DNA of 10,181 nt from positions 1-10,181 of the forward strand of contig DATCDK010000051.1 of assembly GCA_036510735.1 (NCBI GenBank), in the 5' to 3' direction. The stretch comes from PALSA-607 sp036510735. GTDB taxonomy: Bacteria; Actinomycetota; Actinomycetes; Acidothermales; Acidothermaceae. Position 1 is the stretch's first letter, and the number at the start of each line of letters is the position of its first letter. The position numbers and the translations under genes are program-made. Of this stretch, positions 1-6,037 are shown piece after piece. The notes under the pieces were generated by a model, which was not told where the DNA came from, ran no database searches, and worked only from the letters and a program-made list of their open reading frames with translations.

Positions 1-1
1 G

Positions 2-1456
2 CCGGTGTTCGGCCTCGAGACCCACGTCGAGCTAGGCACACGTTCGAAGATGTTTTGCGGTTGCTCGACGACCTTCGGTGCGGCGCCGAATACACACACC
101 TGCCCGACCTGCCTGGGGTTGCCGGGGTCGTTGCCGGTCACCAATGCGGTCGCGATCGAGTCGACGATCCGGATCGGCCTCGCATTGCACTGCACGATCG
201 CATCGTGGTGCCGGTTCGCACGGAAGAACTACTTCTACCCCGACATGCCGAAGAATTTTCAGATCTCGCAGTACGACGAGCCGCTGTGCGTCGAGGGATA
301 TCTCGACGTCGAGGTCGAGGGCGAAGTCGTGCGGGTGGGCATCGAGCGCGTGCACCTCGAAGAAGACACCGGAAAGTCTTTACACGTCGGCGGTTCTACG
401 GGTCGCATTCATGGCGCGACGCATTCACTGGTCGACTACAACCGGGCCGGTATTCCGCTTGTCGAGATCGTCACAAAGCCGGTTCCCGGCACGGGAGCAC
501 TCGCTCCTGAAGTCGCTCGCGCATATGTGACCGAGTTGCGCGAAACGTTGCGTGCGTTGAACGTTTCTGACGTTCGCATGGAGGAGGGCTCGCTTCGGTG
601 CGACGTCAACCTGTCGCTCAACGCGATCGGCGCGGCTGACTGGGGGACCCGAAGCGAGACGAAGAACGTCAACTCGCTCCGGTCGGTCGAGCGCGCAGTT
701 CGGTCGGAGATCGAGCGGCAGGCAGACGTACTGTCGAGCGGCGGCCGGGTCAAACAGGAGACTCGCCACTTCCACGAAGACAGCGGCCTCACGACGTCCG
801 GTCGAAGCAAGGAGCAGGCGGAGGACTACCGCTACTTTCCGGAACCAGACCTGGTGCCGATTGCACCTCCTGCTGAGTGGGTCGAAGAGTTGCGTGCGAC
901 GCTGCCCGAGCTTCCGTTCGACCGCCGCAGGAGACTGCGCGACGAGTGGGCCATCTCCGTGCTCGAGATGCAGGCAGCCCTGAACGCGGGTGCGGTCGGA
1001 TCGATCGAGGCCACGGTTGCCCTCGGTGTCCCGGCCCGTGATGCGTACAAGTGGTGGATGGGTGAGCTTGCCCGCCAGGCCAACGAGCGGTCGGTCGAGG
1101 TCTCTGAACTGCCGGTGACTCCAGAGCAGGTCGCGCGCATCGTTGCGTTGATCGCGGAGGGCAAAGTCAACGACAAGCTCGCGCGACAGGTGCTCGACCT
1201 CGTCATCGCCGGTGAGGGTTCGCCCGACGAGGTGATCGCAGCACACGGTCTTGCGGTTGTCTCGGACGACGGCGCGCTCGGTGCTGCAATCGACGAGGCG
1301 ATTGCCGCGGATCCGGATGCGGCGCAGAAGGTACGCGACGGCAAAGTCGCCGCCGCCGGCGCTTTGGTGGGTGCGGTCATGAAGTTGACCCGAGGCCAAG
1401 CCGATGCCGCGCGCGTTCGCGAACTCGTGCTCGAGAAGCTCGGCGCAAGCGGCTGA
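2..1456 (+). CDS. gatB: Aspartyl/glutamyl-tRNA(Asn/Gln) amidotransferase subunit B, 5'-truncated
   Basis: GatB is the kinase/transamidation subunit of the cytoplasmic GatCAB complex. That complex converts mischarged Glu-tRNA(Gln) and Asp-tRNA(Asn) to Gln-tRNA(Gln) and Asn-tRNA(Asn), using ammonia supplied by GatA. Counting from the GTG at position 5, the protein shows the zinc-binding pattern FCGC (17-20) plus CPTC (33-36), the HLEEDTGK block (117-124), DYNRAGIPLVEIV (144-156), EGSLRCDVN (194-202) and YRYFPEPDL (275-283). A C-terminal YqeY-like tRNA-binding tail runs from about residue 335 to the TGA. The GTG at 5 is not the true start. The frame is open upstream (Pro before Val), and the residues PVFGLETHVEL match the usual internal family motif PVxGLExHVEL, so a short N-terminal piece of perhaps 15-30 residues lies outside the window. 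gatC and gatA are expected upstream. Identification is very secure. Confidence 0.97.
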   Translation, partial: PVFGLETHVELGTRSKMFCGCSTTFGAAPNTHTCPTCLGLPGSLPVTNAVAIESTIRIGLALHCTIASWCRFARKNYFYPDMPKNFQISQYDEPLCVEGYLDVEVEGEVVRVGIERVHLEEDTGKSLHVGGSTGRIHGATHSLVDYNRAGIPLVEIVTKPVPGTGALAPEVARAYVTELRETLRALNVSDVRMEEGSLRCDVNLSLNAIGAADWGTRSETKNVNSLRSVERAVRSEIERQADVLSSGGRVKQETRHFHEDSGLTTSGRSKEQAEDYRYFPEPDLVPIAPPAEWVEELRATLPELPFDRRRRLRDEWAISVLEMQAALNAGAVGSIEATVALGVPARDAYKWWMGELARQANERSVEVSELPVTPEQVARIVALIAEGKVNDKLARQVLDLVIAGEGSPDEVIAAHGLAVVSDDGALGAAIDEAIAADPDAAQKVRDGKVAAAGALVGAVMKLTRGQADAARVRELVLEKLGASG

Positions 1457-1484
1457 ATCAGAAGTCTCGTGCTGAAGTAATTGC

Positions 1485-2150
1485 ATGCCGTGCGGCGGCG
1501 CTCCACCATGGAGTGTGCCGAACACGCAGCCGAGCCTCGCCTGGACGCCACCACCGGGATGGCCGACGCCGCCTGATGGATGGGCTCCTGCTTTGGGCTG
1601 GCAGCCCGACCCCGACTGGCCTGCGGCACCAGCGGGCTACCAGTGGTGGCAGCTGACGGAGCGAGGGCTGCGCCGCCGCCGCACCGCGATCGTGCTCGTC
1701 GGATTGTCGAGCGCCGTCGGATTGCTCTACGGCATCTACCGGATCGCCATTCTCACTGCGCTCACTCATGCGATGCACGCGCGCCACAGTTTTCACACGC
1801 CGCTCTCGTCGCCCGGCGGCGAACTGCTTCTCGGCGCGATCTGGTTCGGTTCCTTTGCGTTACTCATCCCAGCGAGTTCGATCGGCTCGTCAGAGTTGTT
1901 AGGTCACGGCAGATCGGCGCGAGCGCGCGCGGTGGCGTTCGTGGCCCTACTGTGCGTCGGCGCGGTCTCCCAATACGTGGCCGACGTGCAGGCGGGCACT
2001 TCTAGGTACTCGCCCTTTGCGCGCGACGCTTGGCTGCACGATGGGCGATCGTGGTACGCGCTCGCGTGCCTGTTCGCGCTCGTGGTGTTCGCCGCCGCCG
2101 CCAGGCTGCTCAAGCCAGCGGGAGTGCGGCACTCAGTCTCAGCGGTGTGA
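1485..2150 (+). CDS. Pro/Trp-rich four-helix membrane protein, function unknown
   Basis: This is a 221-residue predicted inner-membrane protein. The N-terminal ~55 residues are soluble and carry a repeated Pro/Gly/Trp pattern (PPGWP, DGW, GWQPDPDWP, AGYQWW). Such W-P rich heads occur on many small actinobacterial membrane proteins, and I know of no assigned activity. Hydrophobic stretches at about 67-90, 113-133, 149-167 and 188-208 predict four helices. The basic run RGLRRRR just before helix 1 suggests a cytoplasmic N-terminus. The ATG start lies 28 bases after the gatB stop. No good Shine-Dalgarno sequence is visible, so the start could instead be the in-frame GTG at 1515, which would shorten the head by ten residues. 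The gene may be cotranscribed with gatB. The coding frame is well supported; the function is not recognisable. Confidence 0.75.
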   Translation: MPCGGAPPWSVPNTQPSLAWTPPPGWPTPPDGWAPALGWQPDPDWPAAPAGYQWWQLTERGLRRRRTAIVLVGLSSAVGLLYGIYRIAILTALTHAMHARHSFHTPLSSPGGELLLGAIWFGSFALLIPASSIGSSELLGHGRSARARAVAFVALLCVGAVSQYVADVQAGTSRYSPFARDAWLHDGRSWYALACLFALVVFAAAARLLKPAGVRHSVSAV

Positions 2151-2167
2151 GTCGCCACTCAACCGGC

Positions 2168-2173
2168 TAGTGT
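2168..2173 (+). promoter_or_regulatory. Possible -10 element of a leaderless promoter
   Basis: TAGTGT fits the actinobacterial -10 pattern TANNNT. It ends six bases before the GTG at 2180, so transcription would begin at or very near the start codon. No convincing -35 hexamer is seen about 17 bases upstream. Six-base matches are common by chance, so this is tentative. Confidence 0.3.
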
Positions 2174-2179
2174 CGGGCC

Positions 2180-2974
2180 GTGCCCGAAAAGCAGCACGGG
2201 GGCTGCCGGGTGATCACCGAGGTCATGCCTTCGTGTCACCACGCCGACCACGACGAGTGCGTTCACCTTGTCGAGGATGTCGTCGAGGACGGCCTGGTGT
2301 CGATGCACGCCGAGAACGTGCTGCGTGTCTGCATGTGCGATTGCCACGTCGGTTGCCCGGCCGCGTCGGCAGCGAATGAGTCCAGAGTCCATAACGCCGA
2401 CGCACGCAAGGACTCATGCACGTGTTGGGACACCCGTCACACCAGGCAGGGATCGGTCGCGGTCGTCGATGCAACGGCTGCCGAGGATGACGATGGCCCG
2501 ATGGTTCAGCTCAACAAGAATTTCTCGATTAGCCGCGGCTGTGTGATCGCGGCACCGATCCTTGTGCTTGCCTGCGCCGCAGGCCTTTTTGGTCTGTACG
2601 CCACCCGCGGCACAGCCCACGAAGTGTTGTGGATCCCGACGCTCGCACTCTTCGTCGTGACTGTCCCGCTCGTCCTGCTCTTGCTAGCCGGGTTCGTGCC
2701 GTCGCTGCTTCGTGGCGGTCGGCAAGGCAATGGGGCCGGGCTCACGATTGCGGCGCTGGTCGCGATCGGAATCGGCCTGGTCGTTGGGCTTGGTGTCGTC
2801 GTCGTGGGTCCGTCGGATCTCGCCAGCAGCGTGCTGCTGGCGATCTTCGCGTTCACGATCTACAACGGCCGCGCAGGGCGGCGACTCTCGCCGCGCGTCC
2901 GTCACTACGTGGCGGCGTACGTCCTTCTCAGCGCCGTCGTCTCCGCCGCCACCGGGATCGCGTTGCTCACTTAG
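2180..2974 (+). CDS. Membrane protein with Cys/His-rich N-terminal domain
   Basis: This 264-residue protein has two parts. The first ~90 residues are soluble and carry nine cysteines (9, 19, 27, 51, 53, 55, 59, 80, 82) with several histidines, in a CHH...C..., CMCDCHVGCP and CTCWDTRH arrangement that resembles a small zinc-binding domain. The rest is hydrophobic, with helices at about 119-140, 150-172, 187-209, a weaker one near 215-228, and 242-263. Cys-rich heads of this general kind (CxCxCHxxCP ... CxCP) occur in uncharacterised actinobacterial proteins, but I cannot name the function. The start is uncertain. GTG 2180 has a possible leaderless -10 element in front of it. GTG 2210 (residue 11, with a G-rich stretch upstream) would lose Cys9, and ATG 2225 (residue 16) would also lose Cys9 but keep the other eight. 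Metal binding is inference from the Cys spacing. Confidence 0.72.
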   Translation: MPEKQHGGCRVITEVMPSCHHADHDECVHLVEDVVEDGLVSMHAENVLRVCMCDCHVGCPAASAANESRVHNADARKDSCTCWDTRHTRQGSVAVVDATAAEDDDGPMVQLNKNFSISRGCVIAAPILVLACAAGLFGLYATRGTAHEVLWIPTLALFVVTVPLVLLLLAGFVPSLLRGGRQGNGAGLTIAALVAIGIGLVVGLGVVVVGPSDLASSVLLAIFAFTIYNGRAGRRLSPRVRHYVAAYVLLSAVVSAATGIALLT

Positions 2975-3100
2975 CTGGGCGCCGTGCGGACGGGACGAAA
3001 CGGACTCGAGGCTAGCTCGCGGGTTTAGCTCCGAACCGGGACGCCGCTCGCCGCGTGTCATGGGCAATGAACCGAACCAGCCTGGCGACGCGAAAGCTCC

Positions 3101-3143
3101 CGGGCGGGGGACAATCGCCAAGTGCGGTCCGTCCCCTCGCCCG
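3101..3143 (+). repeat. Strong GC-rich hairpin upstream of the dehydrogenase gene
   Basis: CGGGCGGGGGAC (3101-3112) pairs with GTCCCCTCGCCCG (3131-3143) over 12 base pairs with one bulged T. The loop is 18 bases. No T-run follows, so it is not a standard intrinsic terminator, although U-poor terminators are proposed in high-GC actinomycetes. It ends 25 bases before the ribosome binding site of the next gene, so it could instead be a 5'-UTR structure. The rest of the 2975-3177 gap shows nothing I can assign. Confidence 0.5.
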
Positions 3144-3168
3144 AGGGTTCCGACGACCGCGGTCGGGC

Positions 3169-3173
3169 GGAGG
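3169..3173 (+). promoter_or_regulatory. Ribosome binding site that fixes the dehydrogenase start
   Basis: GGAGG lies 4 bases before GTG 3178 and 10 bases before GTG 3184. It rules out the far upstream in-frame start at 3055, whose extra 41 residues look unlike any dehydrogenase N-terminus. The choice between 3178 and 3184 changes only two residues. Confidence 0.7.
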
Positions 3174-3177
3174 AATT

Positions 3178-4113
3178 GTGCGCGTGTGGGTCCCGTACTC
3201 CGATTGGGTAGCGGACGTCGAGAAGCTAAGCCCTGAGATTGCCGTCGACGTCTACAGCGGTGAAGGACCGCCACCCGACACGGTCGGCGACGTTGAGTTC
3301 TATGTCGCGCCGTACTCGTTCTCGGTGGCATCGCTCGAGCTGACTCGCGAGATGAAGTCGCTGCGGGTCCTGCAGCTGTTGACCGCAGGTTATGAGCACG
3401 TGTTGCAGTACGTGCCGGACGGCATCACGGTGTGCAACGCCGGTGGCGTGCACAACTCAAGTACCGCCGAGTTGGCGTTGACACTGACGCTGTCATCATT
3501 GCGCGGGATTCCCGACTTCGTGCGTGCTCAGGACGACGGTCGTTGGGTGCACGCGGACTACCCCGCGCTGGCCGACAAGACCGTGCTGATCTTGGGCTAC
3601 GGCTCGATTGGGGAGTCGATCGAAGAGCGCCTCATACCGTTCGAGGTCAATCTGATCCGCGTCGCGAGCCGGGCTCGGCCAAACGGTGTGCACGGCGTCG
3701 ACGAGCTGCCCGAACTATTGCCGCAAGCCGACGTGGTCATTGTCATCACGCCACTGACGCAGGCGACGCGACACCTGGTCGACGGTCGGTTCCTCGCATC
3801 GATGCGGGACGGCGCGTTGCTGGTCAATGTCTCGCGGGGCGGCGTCGTCGACACCGACGCGCTGCTGACCGAGCTGCAGAGCGGTCGGCTCCGCGCGGCG
3901 CTCGACGTCACGGACCCCGAACCACTGCCCAGCGATCATCCGCTGTGGAGTGCGTCCGGCGTCCTTATCTCGCCGCACGTCGGTGGCAACTCATCCGCGT
4001 TCTTGCCGCGGGCTGCCCGCTTGGTCCGTACGCAGGTTGCCAAGTTCGCCGCCGGGGAGCCGGTCGACAGCGTCGTGGCCGGCCCTGCTTCGACGATCGC
4101 CGTCGGGGCCTAG
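3178..4113 (+). CDS. D-2-hydroxyacid dehydrogenase family protein, NAD(P)-dependent
   Basis: This protein of about 311 residues is a cytoplasmic oxidoreductase of the D-isomer-specific 2-hydroxyacid dehydrogenase family, which interconverts 2-oxoacids and D-2-hydroxyacids. The substrate cannot be read from the sequence. The Rossmann dinucleotide loop GYGSIG is at 140-145. The catalytic Arg-Glu-His set appears as NVSRGGVVDTDAL (Arg220), DPEPLP (Glu248) and SPHVGG (His267). NSSTAELAL at 93-101 is the family's conserved hinge-region helix. No ACT or other regulatory tail is present, so it is not a full-length SerA phosphoglycerate dehydrogenase; glyoxylate/hydroxypyruvate reductase-like activity is possible. 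The stop codon is only seven bases before the next gene, which suggests an operon with the sigma-like tandem pair. A GC-rich hairpin lies in its upstream region. Confidence 0.92.
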   Translation: MRVWVPYSDWVADVEKLSPEIAVDVYSGEGPPPDTVGDVEFYVAPYSFSVASLELTREMKSLRVLQLLTAGYEHVLQYVPDGITVCNAGGVHNSSTAELALTLTLSSLRGIPDFVRAQDDGRWVHADYPALADKTVLILGYGSIGESIEERLIPFEVNLIRVASRARPNGVHGVDELPELLPQADVVIVITPLTQATRHLVDGRFLASMRDGALLVNVSRGGVVDTDALLTELQSGRLRAALDVTDPEPLPSDHPLWSASGVLISPHVGGNSSAFLPRAARLVRTQVAKFAAGEPVDSVVAGPASTIAVGA

Positions 4114-4120
4114 CCGCATC

Positions 4121-6025
4121 GTGATGCGCTCGGAGCAGGAGTTCCGCGACTTCGTCGCTGGCTTTGCTGACCCGCTCGCGCGGTTCGCTTTCCTGCTGAG
4201 CGCTGGCACTGAGCTCGATTCTGTGGACATGACCGTTGCGGCGCTTGCCTCCGTTCGCCGCCGATGGAGCGACGTCGAGGCGACAGGAGCGCCGGAACCG
4301 CTCGCGATCGAAGCACTGGTGTCGGCACTTCCACGTTTGCAACGCGGTTCCGCTGCTGCTTCGGCGCAGCTCGTCGCGGACCGTGTCGACGTCGCGCGAC
4401 CGGTCGCACCCGCCGTCCCCGCGTCAGGTCAGTTGCCGGACGACGAGGTCGACGTAGGTCTGCTGCGTGCGGCGGCGTGGACTGCGTGGAAGACGTTGGC
4501 ACCACGCCAACGAGTGCCCTTGCTGCTCGAGGATGCGTCGGTCGCGACACGACGGTTGGCTGGCACCGAGATCCCGCAGTCTTCGCGGTCGGCCCGACGA
4601 GCATCGGCTGTCGCTGACGACGCATGGCGATTTCTTCGGCAGTCGATGGCGGCCAATCCGGCAATCCGCCGCTACGTCGACGCGACTGACGATGTGCAGT
4701 TCGCGGCAGTTGTGCGCGATGGATTGCGCGAGCAGGCGACAGCTGCGCCCGCACTGATAGACGCCCATTCGCGAGTCCGGCAGCGGGTGTCGCGGATGCG
4801 GTTCCGGGCAGTCGGTGCGGTCGCTGCGTCGGCGATCGTCGTGGCGGCTGTGGGTGCGGTCGCCGTACGTGCGTCCGCACCAAAGAACGACAGCGTTCCA
4901 CCGGTCTCGGCCTCGACGCTGGCCGACTCCGTGAGCGACCGGGGGCCTGTAGTCGCGTGGCCGACCCGCGGTACCGCAGCAAAAAACGGCCCGCTGATCA
5001 CGAAGCTGAAAGCGGCGTTCGTGCATGCCCACCCGGAAACCACGGGGCAGGTGCAGGTGCTCCTGGTCACCGACACGTCGACCTACCGAATCGCCTACGT
5101 CACGGCAAAGTCGCCGACGGGCGTGCTCGAGTCGTGGTTCTACGGCCCGGTCGGGTCGAGCGACCTCGTCGAAGGCGTCGTGCAATACGGCGGCGGTCTC
5201 GACGCCCGCACCGAGATCCTTGCGACTGGACTCGCCGACGCGCAGGGGCATACCCAACTCGTCGTGCTCGCTCCGCCAGGCACCCGCAAGATGTCGGTGA
5301 CCACCGCCGACACTGCAACGACCACGTCGGCGTCGTCGCCCTTGCGCGCCGCAGACGGGCTGGCCGTCAAGGCGGTCCCCACTGGCTCCATCGGATCGCT
5401 CAGTCTCGTGGTGCGGGTCGGGAAGTCCGATGTGGTGAGTCAGGAGATGCGAACCCTATCGCTCAGCCCGACGTTCGAAGGTGCGAGTGCACCGTTTGAA
5501 CCGCAGGCGGCGCCGTCGTTTGCCGCTGAGCGGGGGCACCCAGATCCGCAGGTGCTTGCGCAGGCGGCGTACGACGCCGGGCTTTGGGCGATGCAGGACG
5601 GCGCGGCCAACCGCGTGCAGATGAAGGTGTTGTGGGGCGGCACCGATCAAGCCGGTAACCGCATGGTGCTGACGCGAATGAAGATGGAGCTGTCCGACAT
5701 GTTGCTGGTCACCTGGGATGACCGAACCGGCGTGCCCCGCCAAGAGACCGAATCCATCGCCGATCCGAGCACGCCGGATGCGCCGCTGGCATTCAGCTAC
5801 GTGGGGTCTGGCGATCCCCGAGTCGCGGTTCTCGGTGCACCCGGTGACTCCAGTGCCGCGCTCGTCTTTCAGGGCACGCAGCAGTCCGCGGTGCCACTGG
5901 ACAGCACCGGCTTCACCAGCTTCCGGCTCACCGACGACAGCTGGTTGACGTCCCCTGGCCTTGCCGTGAACCTGCTCGGGCCCGCTGGCAACGTTCTCAA
6001 AACCATTCCGATCCCGGCCTTGTAG
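4121..6025 (+). CDS. Membrane-anchored degenerate SigE-type sigma/anti-sigma-like fusion, copy 1
   Basis: This 634-residue protein has no assigned function. Residues 7-70 (EFRDFVAGFADPLARFAFLL ... RRRW ... EPLAIEALVSAL) follow the hydrophobic and aromatic spacing of sigma region 2 in the actinobacterial SigE-type ECF group. The acidic AEDxxQ core-binding block, however, is replaced by VDMTVAALASV. Residues 113-175 (AWKTLAPRQRVPLLL ... RRASAVADDAWRFLR) resemble region 4 with a decayed helix-turn-helix. Residues 192-228 (VVRDGLREQATAAPALIDAHSRVRQRVSR) look like the cytoplasmic juxtamembrane part of the membrane proteins often encoded beside SigE-type sigmas. One helix (about 229-249) precedes an exported domain (251-634) rich in short beta-like segments, including SWFYGPVGSSDLVEG (338-352). 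There is no cysteine, hence no zinc anti-sigma motif. The start is a GTG-ATG codon pair (4121 or 4124) without a Shine-Dalgarno sequence, seven bases after the dehydrogenase stop, which suggests translational coupling. The further upstream in-frame start at 3950 overlaps the dehydrogenase and is rejected. The coding call is firm; the sigma relationship is inference from pattern. Confidence 0.85.
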   Translation: MMRSEQEFRDFVAGFADPLARFAFLLSAGTELDSVDMTVAALASVRRRWSDVEATGAPEPLAIEALVSALPRLQRGSAAASAQLVADRVDVARPVAPAVPASGQLPDDEVDVGLLRAAAWTAWKTLAPRQRVPLLLEDASVATRRLAGTEIPQSSRSARRASAVADDAWRFLRQSMAANPAIRRYVDATDDVQFAAVVRDGLREQATAAPALIDAHSRVRQRVSRMRFRAVGAVAASAIVVAAVGAVAVRASAPKNDSVPPVSASTLADSVSDRGPVVAWPTRGTAAKNGPLITKLKAAFVHAHPETTGQVQVLLVTDTSTYRIAYVTAKSPTGVLESWFYGPVGSSDLVEGVVQYGGGLDARTEILATGLADAQGHTQLVVLAPPGTRKMSVTTADTATTTSASSPLRAADGLAVKAVPTGSIGSLSLVVRVGKSDVVSQEMRTLSLSPTFEGASAPFEPQAAPSFAAERGHPDPQVLAQAAYDAGLWAMQDGAANRVQMKVLWGGTDQAGNRMVLTRMKMELSDMLLVTWDDRTGVPRQETESIADPSTPDAPLAFSYVGSGDPRVAVLGAPGDSSAALVFQGTQQSAVPLDSTGFTSFRLTDDSWLTSPGLAVNLLGPAGNVLKTIPIPAL

Positions 6026-6030
6026 AGGGA
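6026..6030 (+). promoter_or_regulatory. Ribosome binding site for sigma-like copy 2
   Basis: AGGGA directly follows the stop codon of copy 1. It sits 7 bases before GTG 6038 and 10 bases before ATG 6041, so both codons of the GTG-ATG pair could serve as the start. Unlike copy 1, this gene has its own recognisable site. Confidence 0.5.
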
Positions 6031-6037
6031 CGCTGTA

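Noticed and set aside
425..1525. Open frame of 366 codons on the - strand across gatB
   Set aside because: It lies opposite the conserved gatB coding sequence and shows no recognisable domain; it is a GC-driven shadow.
3055..3177. N-terminal extension of the dehydrogenase from an earlier in-frame start
   Set aside because: It covers the hairpin and the GGAGG ribosome binding site, its residues do not look like a dehydrogenase N-terminus, and starting at 3178 gives the usual family length.
3178..4113. Calling the dehydrogenase serA because it lies near ilv genes
   Set aside because: It has no ACT or intervening regulatory domain and, at about 311 residues, is far shorter than actinobacterial SerA.
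3950..4120. N-terminal extension of sigma-like copy 1 into the dehydrogenase gene
   Set aside because: It would overlap the conserved end of the dehydrogenase in another frame and has no counterpart in the paralog, which begins at the matching GTG-ATG pair.
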